A stretch of 64,000 nucleotides of DNA from RDYZ01 sp964518905 (lineage in GTDB: Bacteria; Cyanobacteriota; Cyanobacteriia; Cyanobacteriales; Geitlerinemataceae): NCBI GenBank assembly GCA_964518905.1, contig CAZFJL010000013.1, positions 1 through 64,000 of the forward strand, in the 5' to 3' direction. Shown one piece after another: positions 49,867 through 58,478 of this stretch (the first letter of the stretch is position 1; each line of letters opens with the position of its first letter). The notes beneath the pieces are model-generated. The model did no database searches and was not told the origin of the DNA. It saw nothing but the letters and a program-made list of their open reading frames with translations. The translations under genes and the position numbers were made by a program.

Positions 49867-50296
49867 TTAATCCGATCGCAGAGGATCGCAACAAAACCAC
49901 GCGGGAGTTTACGCAACTTCGCGAACCTGTTAAGACACACTGCGATCGTGATCTTTTGTAGCAACCGCAACCGATAATGATCTCACCGACAGATATCGCT
50001 CGCACCGCGAAACGTGTGGAGATAAGCCCCACAATCGGCACTCCCGTCGCGTCGTTGTTCTTGACCTAGCGTCGAACGATCGCGATCGCACCACGTTTTT
50101 ACCACCGGCGTTCAATCTGCCATTAATCCAAGACGGAGCCACCGTTAGTAGCGCATCATCGGAGTTTGACCCCGCTAACATCCCGGCTCTGTCTTCCCGC
50201 CCGATTGCGATCGGCGATCGTAACGGATTGCCATCAATACATCGCAATCACCGGCCTATTTAACAACAATTTGGGAAGATCCTCCGGGAGGTATAT
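49867..50296. other. Gap upstream of the EF-G-like gene
   Basis: This 430-base stretch has no convincing gene. GGGAGG at 50286-50291 is a strong ribosome-binding site 5 bases before ATG 50297, and it sits within the palindrome CCTCCGGGAGG, which could hide it in a small hairpin. Confidence 0.35.
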
Positions 50297-52324
50297 ATGA
50301 ACCGTAAAGCCGCATCGGGCTGGCGAAATATTGCGATCGTCGGTCCGTATCTGAGTGGTAAAACCACCCTACTTGAAAGCATTCTCTCCATCACCGGCAA
50401 ACTCTCGCGCAAGGGTAACGTCACCGACGGCAACACCGTTAGCGACCATGCCCCCGAAGCCCGCGATCGCCAAATGAGCGTGGAAGTATCCGCCGCCAGT
50501 ACTGAGTACGGCGGCGTTAATTTTACCTATCTGGACTGTCCCGGCTCGATCGAATTCGCCCAGGAAACCGACAACGCCCTGATCGGCGTCGGCGCTGCGA
50601 TCGTTGTCTGTGAGCCAGACGTGAGCCGCGTGCTCACCCTCGCGCCGCTATTTAAATTTCTCGACGATTGGGAAATTCCCCACCTCGTCTTCATCAACAA
50701 AATGGATCGGGCGGCGTCGCACTTCACCGACGTTCTCGCTGCAATCAATAACGTCTCCAGTCGTCCGCTCCTACCGCAGCAATACCCCATTCGCAACGAT
50801 CGCGACCTCGTCGGCTTCATCGACTTGATCGACGAAAAAGCCTATAGCTACGCCAAAAATGCTCCCGCGACGGAGACCGCCCTCCCCGAATCCCTGCGCG
50901 ACGAAGAACAGGCCGCCCGCCAGGACATGCTCGAAGGCTTGGCCGATTTCGATGACCATCTGCTCGAAACCCTGCTCGAAGATGGCGTCCCCACCTCCAG
51001 CGAAATCCTCGCCGATCTGAAGCAAGATCTTGGCGCTGATTTAGTCGTGCCGGTGTTCTTTGGTATCGCCGATCGCGATTGGGGCGTGCGTCCGCTGCTC
51101 GATGCCCTCGTGCGGGAAGCGCCGGAACCGAGCGTCACCGCCGAGCGACGCGGTTTCACCTTCAAAGACGCGGATCAACCCGTCGCCCAAGTTCTGAAAA
51201 CCTACTACACCACCCTCGGGGGCAAACAATCCCTCGTGCGAGTCTGGCACGGTACGCTTACCGAGAGCATGACCTTGAACGGGATGCGATCGGGCGGAAT
51301 GCATCGTCTGTTTGGATCGCAGCAGGTCAGCGTTCAGGAAGCCCACACCGGCGAAATTGTCGCGATTTCTCGCCTCGAAACCGCCGTCACGGGCGATACC
51401 CTCAGCCCTGATCTGGACTGCGACCCGCTGCCCCGCGCCGATCGGCTTGTGCCGGTGTATGCCCTGGCGATCGTGCCGGAAAACCGCAAAGACGAAGTGA
51501 AAATCAGCGCGGCGCTGGCGAAGCTAATCGATGAAGATCCGGCGCTGCACTGGGAACAGCATGGCGACACCCATGAAGTGATTCTCTGGGGTCAGGGCGA
51601 AATTCACCTCAAGGTGTCGCTTGATCGCCTCGATCGCAAGTACAACCTGCCAATGACGACCCGCGTACCGCGTGTGGCCTACAAGGAAACGATCCGTAAG
51701 GCGATCGAGCACGTGAACGGACGCTATAAACACCAGAGCGGTGGTCACGGTCAGTTTGGTGACATTTATATCGACGTGAAGCCGCTCGATCGTGGAGCCG
51801 GTTTTGACTTTAGCCAAGCGATCATCGGTGGTGTTGTACCGAAACAATACATCTCTGGTGTCGAAATGGGCGTGCGCGAATACCTCCAGCATGGCCCCCT
51901 CGGTTTCCCGGTGGTGGATCTGGCGGTGAAGCTCACTGATGGGTCGTATCATTCTGTCGATAGTTCCGAGCAAGCCTTTAAGCAAGCAGCGCGGGCGGCG
52001 ATGCAGGAGGCGTTGCAACAGGCCGAGCCGACCCTATTGGAACCGATCGCCCTGGTGGAAATCGGCACGCCGAACGAGTTCACCTCGAAGATTTTGCAGG
52101 CGATCAGCGGACGGCGCGGCCAGATTCTCGGTTACGAAGCCCGCGATGGCTGGGCGAACTGGGATACGGTGTCGGCCTATATTCCCCAGGCGGAAATGCA
52201 GGATCTAATCATTGAGGTGCGATCGCTCTCCCTCGGGGTTGGAACCTATCGCTGGCATGAGGATCACCTGCAACAGGTTCCGGAAAAGCTGACCGATCGC
52301 ATTTTGGCGCAAACGACACCGTAA
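50297..52324 (+). CDS. EF-G-like translational GTPase paralogue
   Basis: The 675-residue protein has the five-domain layout of EF-G. Domain IV reads KHQSGGHGQFGDI / GGVVPKQYISGVEMGVREY. Domain V contains RRGQILGYEARDGWANWDTVSAYIP. The GTPase domain deviates from true EF-G: the P-loop is GPYLSGKTT (16-24) rather than AHIDAGKTT, and G3 is DCPGS (80-84), where the catalytic DTPGH His is Ser84. NKMD (134-137) is normal. This resembles the EF-G-2-type paralogues with weak GTPase activity. It probably binds ribosomes, but its role in elongation or recycling is unknown. It is a single gene with its own terminator at 52370-52397. Confidence 0.88.
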   Translation: MNRKAASGWRNIAIVGPYLSGKTTLLESILSITGKLSRKGNVTDGNTVSDHAPEARDRQMSVEVSAASTEYGGVNFTYLDCPGSIEFAQETDNALIGVGAAIVVCEPDVSRVLTLAPLFKFLDDWEIPHLVFINKMDRAASHFTDVLAAINNVSSRPLLPQQYPIRNDRDLVGFIDLIDEKAYSYAKNAPATETALPESLRDEEQAARQDMLEGLADFDDHLLETLLEDGVPTSSEILADLKQDLGADLVVPVFFGIADRDWGVRPLLDALVREAPEPSVTAERRGFTFKDADQPVAQVLKTYYTTLGGKQSLVRVWHGTLTESMTLNGMRSGGMHRLFGSQQVSVQEAHTGEIVAISRLETAVTGDTLSPDLDCDPLPRADRLVPVYALAIVPENRKDEVKISAALAKLIDEDPALHWEQHGDTHEVILWGQGEIHLKVSLDRLDRKYNLPMTTRVPRVAYKETIRKAIEHVNGRYKHQSGGHGQFGDIYIDVKPLDRGAGFDFSQAIIGGVVPKQYISGVEMGVREYLQHGPLGFPVVDLAVKLTDGSYHSVDSSEQAFKQAARAAMQEALQQAEPTLLEPIALVEIGTPNEFTSKILQAISGRRGQILGYEARDGWANWDTVSAYIPQAEMQDLIIEVRSLSLGVGTYRWHEDHLQQVPEKLTDRILAQTTP

Positions 52325-52369
52325 ACAGCGCACGTCCTCTGAAGACACTGTAATCATCAAACTTTTTTG

Positions 52370-52402
52370 CTCTCCCCCTAATTCATTGGGAGGAGAGTTT
52401 TT
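52370..52402 (+). terminator. Terminator after the EF-G-like gene
   Basis: CTCTCCCCCTA and TGGGAGGAGAG pair with one bulge or mismatch around an ATTCAT loop, followed by five T residues at 52398-52402. Confidence 0.78.
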
Positions 52403-52454
52403 GTGAGAATAGAAGGGCGATATTATACTAAATCTGGTTGTGCTTAGAGAGATA

Positions 52455-52802
52455 TATAGCAAAAAACGATTTGCTTAGGACGTATCAAAAAAAGCTGAGA
52501 GCACTGAGCGGAGTCGAAGTGCGGTTTTCAACTTAGACGAGAGTGTCCTAATTTAATCGGCTTCTGCTATAGCAAAAAACGATTTGGTTAGGACGTACAA
52601 AAAAAGCTGAGAGCACTGAGCTTGTCGAAGTGCGGTTTTTAGCTTAAATAAGAGCGTCCTAATACGATCGGTTTCTGCTATATCAGGACACTCTCGTCTA
52701 AGCTAAAAACTGAACTATTCGCAAAGCAAAGGCTACGCCAACGACAAGCTCAGTGCGATCAGCTTTTTTTGATGAGTCCTAATCAAATCATTTTTTCTAT
52801 AT
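52455..52802. mobile_element. Cluster of three family A palindromic elements
   Basis: Two direct copies abut at 52455-52571 and 52568-52682 and share the TATA at their junction. A third, inverted copy occupies 52681-52802. It has lost one terminal arm and has a different middle (CTATTCGCAAAGCAAAGG) in place of the usual CGAAGTGC centre. All three show the TTAGGAC / GTCCTAA arms of the element at 36705-36821. The junction sharing suggests insertion of one copy into the TA end of another. Confidence 0.78.
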
Positions 52803-52897
52803 CAAAGACTTCTCAAGATCTTTCTTCTTTCCCCTTGAAGATCGGGAGAACACTCCGCTTGATTTTCCTATAGCAAGAAACAGGAAAGTTAGGACAC

Positions 52898-52954
52898 CCA
52901 TAGCGCGGACTTCTAGCTTGTGAAAATCGGGCAGACGAGACGCCTATGCTATGG
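52898..52954. repeat. Long hairpin repeat, family C, copy 1
   Basis: CCATAGCGCGG and the inverted CTATGG arms surround a core with CTTCTAGCTTGTG and GGGCAGACGAGACGCC. It matches the element at 59025-59081 throughout. It is 65 bases upstream of the GT39 gene. Confidence 0.75.
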
Positions 52955-53018
52955 TAGTTAGCAATCCTATCCTAGCCCGATTGCACGTTGCCATAACTCA
53001 TCTTTTCGATTTGACGCT

Positions 53019-54686
53019 ATGACTTTCAAAACTCAAGATTGCATTAAAATCGTTCGGTTTTTCGCTGTTCTCTTTTGTGTATTAGGTATTGTCTTCAGAA
53101 CAACAAACCTTGACTTAAAGCCCTTCTGGGAAGACGAGATTTATACACTGCTTCGTGTCTCAGGTATCACGGAAGCTCAGGTCAAGGATCTGATCCTCGA
53201 TCGTGTTATTTCTCGTGACGATGTAGTGTCATACCTAAATGTGCCAAAGTATGGCTGGACGGACAGTTTGTCTGCTATGAAAAAAGTTCCAGAACACGCA
53301 CCCGCATATTTTTTTGGCTTGAAGGGTTGGCTTAATATTTTTCCTACAACGATCGCCAATATTCGTTTTTTTTCAGTCTTCCTAAGCTGCTTATCTTTAC
53401 CTCTATTTTATTGGCTCGGTCGCGAATTATTTCACAGCTCAATGGTAGGTTGGTGTACGCTCGGATTTGCCTCCGTTTCACCAATTTTATTGGAATATGC
53501 TCAAGAGTCTCGTCCTTATAGCTTGTGGATTATCGCTATTTTAGGGTCTACGATTGCTTTGGTGCGAGCATGGCGCTGTGAAACTCAAAAAAGAAATAAT
53601 AATTGGATTGCTTACACTCTATTAATTGCAACATCCTTCTATATTCATCTTCTAACATTTTTATTGATTTGGACTCATGGAGCTATTTTGATCGTCAATG
53701 GCATCTTTAAGTATTTCAGGCACTTTTACTTGACTAGGGAATGGATACCATTCTTCGCAATTCTATCGAAGAAAGAGTTTCGGAATTTCCTGGCATGGCT
53801 GACATCAATTGTAGTCAGTATATTCTTGGCGCTCCCCTGGTTGATTGTTGTTGTTCAAAATCACTCTGTAGTCTCAGGAAGAACAGGCTGGATTGGCCAA
53901 CTAAATCCCACATTATCAAAATTATTTATAAATAGTTTGAGAATGTATTCAGAGGTTTTATTTCCCCGACACTTACTACTAAGAGATTATTTTCCTCTTT
54001 TGTTGGTCTTTATTCTATCTCTTGGGATTTTATTGATTTCTTATATCTTCAAGAAAACAAACCAGTCTGTGAGTAAGTACTGGGCTGCGATCGCATTACT
54101 AGCACTAGTTGCAACTCCTCGAATATCCCTGCTTGTGGCTGATTTAAGTTTAGGTGGAGGACGTTCAACACTCTCACGCTATGCGATGATCTCATTGATT
54201 GCTACGGTCACTATTTTAGGCGCAGCTTTTGGATTGTGGCTCGAACAGACTCATCACCCCAAGCGATATGTTTTGGGTTTGGTTAGTATGATCAGCGTGT
54301 GGAGTATTTCTATCTACTTTTGCGGTGTGACAACGCAAGAATTATTTTGGATGGATAAAGGAGATAAATGGATTATTCCAGTTGAACAAAAACTAGGAGC
54401 AGATCCCCAGGCCATTCTTGTTTTAGATAATGATACTTATCGATCGGCGCAGTATCTATCACTGTTGTATTCGTTACAGTTTGATCAAAACGCCATTTTT
54501 TTTAATGCAGACAATGTTGCAAATTCGGATTTATGGTCTGAATTAGACCTGGATCAAAAATCGCTTCTTTTAGTTAATCCATCGCCAAAATTACAGGATA
54601 GTGCTCAAGCAATACGTCAGCAAAGACTGGGAAATTCTCTGTCTTCTGAGCTTGATATTTATTACTTACCTGTAAATAAGCTCTAA
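53019..54686 (+). CDS. GT39/ArnT-like membrane glycosyltransferase
   Basis: A 555-residue protein with about 11-12 membrane helices. The first periplasmic loop has the FWEDEIYTLLR motif, whose Asp-Glu pair is the catalytic signature of the GT39/PMT_2 superfamily. A second loop has QESRPYSLW. Such enzymes move a sugar from a polyprenyl-phosphate donor to a protein, lipid or glycan on the outer face of the membrane. Its sequence is clearly A+T-richer than the EF-G gene before it and the ene-reductase after it. It is bracketed upstream by four repeat elements, so recent acquisition is likely. The acceptor is unknown. Confidence 0.85.
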   Translation: MTFKTQDCIKIVRFFAVLFCVLGIVFRTTNLDLKPFWEDEIYTLLRVSGITEAQVKDLILDRVISRDDVVSYLNVPKYGWTDSLSAMKKVPEHAPAYFFGLKGWLNIFPTTIANIRFFSVFLSCLSLPLFYWLGRELFHSSMVGWCTLGFASVSPILLEYAQESRPYSLWIIAILGSTIALVRAWRCETQKRNNNWIAYTLLIATSFYIHLLTFLLIWTHGAILIVNGIFKYFRHFYLTREWIPFFAILSKKEFRNFLAWLTSIVVSIFLALPWLIVVVQNHSVVSGRTGWIGQLNPTLSKLFINSLRMYSEVLFPRHLLLRDYFPLLLVFILSLGILLISYIFKKTNQSVSKYWAAIALLALVATPRISLLVADLSLGGGRSTLSRYAMISLIATVTILGAAFGLWLEQTHHPKRYVLGLVSMISVWSISIYFCGVTTQELFWMDKGDKWIIPVEQKLGADPQAILVLDNDTYRSAQYLSLLYSLQFDQNAIFFNADNVANSDLWSELDLDQKSLLLVNPSPKLQDSAQAIRQQRLGNSLSSELDIYYLPVNKL

Positions 54687-54817
54687 GCATTAGAAGGGTT
54701 ACGCATCAGCGATCACGCTTGTCGGTTAATCCTCAACACAAAGTCGATTAAATCTCGATAAAATCACAGCGTTAGTCTGTTAGTCTTTTTCTCGATCGCC
54801 CCGATCGTCACGCACCC

Positions 54818-55921
54818 ATGACCTCTTCCCCCCACCTGCTCAGTCCTTTCACCCTCGGCGACCTCACCCTCGAAAATCGCGTTGTCCTCGCCCCGCTGAC
54901 CCGCGCTCGATCGGGCGTCGATCGTCTCCCCAACGAGCTGATGGCCGAATACTACGCCCAGCGCACCGCCGACAATCTGCTGATCAGCGAAGCCACCGTC
55001 GTCTCACCCCAAGGCATTGGCTGGCAAGAAACCCCCGGCATCTATAACGACGCCCAAACCGAAGCCTGGAAAGCGATCACCAGCCGCGTTCACGAAGCAG
55101 GCGGCACGATCTTTCTGCAAATGTGGCACTGTGGCCGCGCCTCCCATAGCAGCTTCCACGGCGGCGAGCTACCCGTCTCCGCCTCCGCAATCAAAATCGA
55201 CAACGGCGACCAAATCCACACCCCGACGGGCAAACACGACTACGAAACGCCACGCGCCCTGAGCACCGAGGACGTCGTTGCCGTCGTTGAGGATTATCGC
55301 ATGGCGGCAGAACGTGCCAAAGCGGCGGGCTTCGATGGCGTCGAGATCCACAGCGCCAACGGTTATCTGCTCGATCAGTTCCTGCAATTCAAAACCAACC
55401 AGCGCACCGATCGCTACGGTGGCAACCTCGAAAACCGCTGCCGTCTACTGCTAGAGGTGGTCGAAGCCGTGCAAACCGTTTGGCCCGCATCGCGCGTCGG
55501 TGTCCGGCTCTCGCCCAACGGCGCGTTTAACGACATGGGTTCGCCGGATTATCGCGAAACATTTCTACACATCGCCCAACAGCTCGACACCTATAAACTC
55601 GGCTACCTCCACGTCATGGACGGCCTCGCGTTTGGATTTCATGACTTAGGCGACCCAATGACTTTGACCGAATTTCGTGCCGTCTTCTCCGGTGCAATCA
55701 TCGGCAACTGCGGCTACACCCAGGACACCGCCGAAGCCGCGATCGCCAGCGGCAACGCTGACCTGATCGCCTTCGGACGTCCGTATATCGGCAATCCTGA
55801 CCTCGTCGCCCGTTTCGCTAATGGCTGGCCGCTCGCACCCGAAGCCCCGATGGACACCTGGTACACACCCGCCGGTGCTGACGGCTACACGGACTTTCCG
55901 ACCTACGTTCCCTCAGCCTAG
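54818..55921 (+). CDS. Old-yellow-enzyme family ene-reductase (NemA-like)
   Basis: A 367-residue FMN-dependent reductase. It opens LLSPFTLGDLTLENRVVLAPLTRARS. The substrate-binding His178-x2-Asn181 pair and proton donor Tyr183 lie in EIHSANGYLLDQF, followed by TNQRTDRYGGNLENR. The C-terminal FMN-phosphate region reads IAFGRPYIGNPDL. This is the classical N-ethylmaleimide/alkene reductase subgroup, which reduces activated C=C bonds with NADPH in the cytoplasm. It is a single gene; argJ follows after about 100 bases with its own promoter. Confidence 0.95.
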   Translation: MTSSPHLLSPFTLGDLTLENRVVLAPLTRARSGVDRLPNELMAEYYAQRTADNLLISEATVVSPQGIGWQETPGIYNDAQTEAWKAITSRVHEAGGTIFLQMWHCGRASHSSFHGGELPVSASAIKIDNGDQIHTPTGKHDYETPRALSTEDVVAVVEDYRMAAERAKAAGFDGVEIHSANGYLLDQFLQFKTNQRTDRYGGNLENRCRLLLEVVEAVQTVWPASRVGVRLSPNGAFNDMGSPDYRETFLHIAQQLDTYKLGYLHVMDGLAFGFHDLGDPMTLTEFRAVFSGAIIGNCGYTQDTAEAAIASGNADLIAFGRPYIGNPDLVARFANGWPLAPEAPMDTWYTPAGADGYTDFPTYVPSA

Positions 55922-55980
55922 CGATCGCCGATTCTCCTCACCTCTGCCGTTTACTACGATCATCGGTGCGAAAGCGCCGG

Positions 55981-55989
55981 TGATATAAT
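55981..55989 (+). promoter_or_regulatory. Extended -10 promoter of argJ
   Basis: TGATATAAT combines a perfect TATAAT (55984-55989) with the TG extended -10 motif. No good -35 is seen 17 bases upstream, which extended -10 promoters do not need. The predicted leader is about 30 bases, with GGGAG at 56013-56017 before the GTG start at 56027. Confidence 0.6.
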
Positions 55990-56026
55990 TCGCGGTTGAA
56001 CTTCAAGCGTACGGGAGCCTAGAACT

Positions 56027-57271
56027 GTGGCGGATTGGCAAGAGATTCCAGGTGGTGTCACCGCAGCACGGGGTTTCCGTGCGGCGGGAATTGCGGCGGG
56101 CTTAAAACCCTCGGGCGCTATGGATTTATCGGCGATCGTCTCCGATGTGGACGCGATCGCGGCGGGCGTGTTTACCCTGTCGCAGGTTCGCGCCGCCTGT
56201 GTGGACTACAGCGCTCAAAAGTTGCAGGGGACGGCTCCCCGCGCTCGGGCGATTTTGTGCAACGCCGGACAGGCCAACGCGGCGACGGGTGAAGCGGGCT
56301 GGGCGGACGCGATCGAAAGTGCCGAACTGTTCAGCCAAGCGGCGGCGGTTCCCGTGGATCGTATTTTGCTGGCTTCGACCGGCGTGATCGGTCAACGCAT
56401 GAAAATGAAGGAGTTCGCCGAGGGCATCCCAAAACTGGTGGCGGCGCTGTCGGAAGACGGTGGCCCCGAGGCGGCTAAGGCGATCATTACCACCGACCTG
56501 ATTACTAAAGAAATTGCGATCGAGGCGGAATTTGGCGATCGCACCGTACGCATGGGCGGCATGTCCAAAGGATCGGGCATGATTCACCCGAATATGGCGA
56601 CGATGCTGGGCTTTGTAACCTGTGACGCTGCGGTGTCATCAAGCCTCTGGCAAGACATGCTCCGTCGCGCCACCGATAAAAGCTTTAATCAAATCACCGT
56701 CGATGGTGACACCAGCACCAACGACACCCTCTACGCCCTCGCAAACGGTCAATCGCGCACCCCGGCCATTACCAGCCCTGGCCCCGAAGCGGACAAACTC
56801 GAAGCAATGTTGACCTTTGTTTGTCAGCATTTGGCGAAGGCGATCGCCCGAGACGGCGAAGGCGCAACCTGTCTGGTGGAAGTCCAGGTGACGGGAGCCG
56901 ATAGCGATGCCGATGCTCGCCTGATTGCCCGGACGATCGCCGGATCATCCCTGGTGAAATCAGCCATCTTTGGCCGCGATCCCAACTGGGGACGCATTGC
57001 CGCCGCTGCTGGTCGTGCCGGTGTTCGCTTTTCGCAGGACACGCTGGCGGTGAAGCTGGGCGACTTTGAACTGCTCGCCAATGGTCAGCCGTTACCGTTC
57101 GATCGGGCCGCCGCGAGCGAATACCTCAAGACCAAAGCCGCCGGGGAATACCTCAAAACCGACACCGTCGTGATCAGCGTCAGTGTGGGCATTGGCAGCG
57201 GTTCCGGTTTGGCCTGGGGTTGCGATCTCAGCTACGACTACGTGCGCATTAACGCCGAATACACCACTTAA
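56027..57271 (+). CDS. argJ: Bifunctional glutamate N-acetyltransferase / N-acetylglutamate synthase ArgJ
   Basis: A 414-residue arginine-biosynthesis enzyme. It transfers acetyl from N-acetylornithine to glutamate (cyclic pathway) and can also use acetyl-CoA. The proenzyme cleaves itself before Thr192 within GMIHPNMATMLGF, giving alpha and beta chains that form the active site. Other landmarks are GIAAGLKPSG, LLASTGVIGQRMKM and GRDPNWGRIAAAAGRAG. The C terminus YVRINAEYTT is the usual ArgJ end. The start is GTG at 56027 with GGGAG about 9 bases upstream. A perfect bidirectional terminator follows, and a small gene resembling the arginine regulator PirA converges from the other side. Confidence 0.96.
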   Translation: MADWQEIPGGVTAARGFRAAGIAAGLKPSGAMDLSAIVSDVDAIAAGVFTLSQVRAACVDYSAQKLQGTAPRARAILCNAGQANAATGEAGWADAIESAELFSQAAAVPVDRILLASTGVIGQRMKMKEFAEGIPKLVAALSEDGGPEAAKAIITTDLITKEIAIEAEFGDRTVRMGGMSKGSGMIHPNMATMLGFVTCDAAVSSSLWQDMLRRATDKSFNQITVDGDTSTNDTLYALANGQSRTPAITSPGPEADKLEAMLTFVCQHLAKAIARDGEGATCLVEVQVTGADSDADARLIARTIAGSSLVKSAIFGRDPNWGRIAAAAGRAGVRFSQDTLAVKLGDFELLANGQPLPFDRAAASEYLKTKAAGEYLKTDTVVISVSVGIGSGSGLAWGCDLSYDYVRINAEYTT

Positions 57272-57328
57272 GTTTGTCTCGGGTCGAAGACTTTTGATTA
57301 ACATGATCAGAAAGTCTCAATATCAAAA

Positions 57329-57359
57329 AAAGCAGCGATTAGAGTCTAATCGCTGCTTT
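57329..57359. terminator. Bidirectional terminator between argJ and the small gene
   Basis: Perfect 15-bp inverted arms AAAGCAGCGATTAGA and TCTAATCGCTGCTTT are separated by a single base (in practice a 3-5 base loop). A-run and T-run flanks make it usable from both convergent genes. Confidence 0.88.
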
Positions 57360-57418
57360 GTAAACCCATAAAAAAGCAACCGTCCAGTGAACCCAGTTAA
57401 TCGTCCGCAACCACGACC

Positions 57419-57574
57419 CTAACGGAGGTATTGCGCTTCGGCTTCAAGTTGACGTAGAAGCTGATTATCACCCTTCTCACGAGCGGATTCCATCCGACGC
57501 TCTAGAACTTTAATTAGGGTATTTCGATGTTCACGTGCAGCGTGTTGTTGCGATTTGCGACGGAGTCTAAGCAT
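57419..57574 (-). CDS. Small basic protein resembling PII-interacting regulator PirA
   Basis: The gene has 51 codons and starts at 57574 (complement). The product starts MLRLRRKSQQHAAREHRN, then continues NTLIKVLERRMESAREKGDN and ends LLRQLEAEAQYLR. It is highly charged and helical, with a basic first half and more acidic end. Size and the pattern of a His-Arg-Asn segment, a LERRMESAREKGD core and a terminal LEAEAxYL agree with my memory of cyanobacterial PirA (Ssr0692 type). PirA binds the PII protein GlnB and so limits activation of N-acetylglutamate kinase in the arginine pathway. The gene converges on argJ, an arginine gene, which supports the reading but does not prove it. Confidence 0.6.
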   Translation of the reverse strand: MLRLRRKSQQHAAREHRNTLIKVLERRMESAREKGDNQLLRQLEAEAQYLR

Positions 57575-57869
57575 GGCGTTTATTGTGAGATTTTTTAAAG
57601 AGGTTGACCTTTGTGGCCATTCCTAACATAGCACTTTTAAGGGGTTTTCAGAAATTACTGTATTCCTCGATACAAAATTAAACAATTGTTGCTCTCCGAT
57701 CGCTTTCCGTCTGACAAAAATGGGGAGAGCGATCCATGCGGTTTGTTGTCCTCAGCTTGAACAACTGGCTCAAGCTGAGGGGGATGCGTTTGCTCCGGGA
57801 TTTGGTGGTGCGTCGCGATCGCGGCGGCGGGTGCGATGATGGAATGCGCTTGCATTTAGCCTTGAAGCC

Positions 57870-58439
57870 ATGCCTGATATGCCCGATCGCTCGCCTGCCG
57901 AATCTTCGACAGCAAAAAAAACATCATCCCCAATAGTGTCTCCCGCCTGGAACTGGAGCACTGTGATACCGGCGAGTTTGGCTATCCTGCTGGTCTTCGC
58001 GGCGGGACTTTGGGGTGGGTGGCGCGTGTGGCAGCAGCGCCAGCGAACGCTGCAATGCCAACAGACGATCGAGGTTGTTGATCGCGGTTATGTGCGTATC
58101 TTGGAGTTTCAGGGAACTGACCCCAGGGCGATCGAGACGTTAGCGAATAGCTTGCAGGTGATCGCGACAGATCTGCGGGTGTTGGAGCTATCTAATGAGC
58201 AAATTTCAGACTATCAAGCCCAGTTTGTTAGCCTGTATCAACAGCTTGGGGATGCCTACGGCAAGATGGCCGACGAAGTGCGGCGCATTACCAGTGCCAA
58301 GCCGGATGCGGAAATGCTGAAGGAGCTGAAGCGATCGCAGGCCAACATCAAGCGCTACGGAGCCGACGCCCACGAAATCGCCCGCCAACTGGAAACGCTG
58401 TCGTCTGAGTTTAATCGCTACTGCGCTGCCGGTCGTTGA
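57870..58439 (+). CDS. Uncharacterised single-pass membrane protein
   Basis: The protein has 189 residues. After about 30 polar Ser/Pro-rich residues one membrane helix follows (VIPASLAILLVFAAGLWGGWRVW). The rest is a soluble, mostly helical domain of about 130 residues (QQTIEVVDRGYVRILEFQG, ETLANSLQVIATDLRVLEL, DYQAQFVSLYQQLGDAYGKMADE) ending in RYCAAGR. It looks like a periplasmic helical bundle anchored in the inner membrane. I do not recognise a named family. Starts at 57870 or 57879 are both possible. A VOC-family gene follows after 39 bases and may be cotranscribed. Confidence 0.7.
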   Translation: MPDMPDRSPAESSTAKKTSSPIVSPAWNWSTVIPASLAILLVFAAGLWGGWRVWQQRQRTLQCQQTIEVVDRGYVRILEFQGTDPRAIETLANSLQVIATDLRVLELSNEQISDYQAQFVSLYQQLGDAYGKMADEVRRITSAKPDAEMLKELKRSQANIKRYGADAHEIARQLETLSSEFNRYCAAGR

Positions 58440-58478
58440 GCTCTCGATCTCGAACCCACGTTAACTATTGAACTAGCG

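Noticed and set aside
52455..52802. CRISPR array
   Set aside because: Units are long, palindromic, adjoining and share ends; there are no unique spacers and no cas genes.
57736..57936. 66-codon frame before the membrane-protein gene
   Set aside because: Overlaps the better-supported gene at 57870 and is extremely Arg/Leu-rich.
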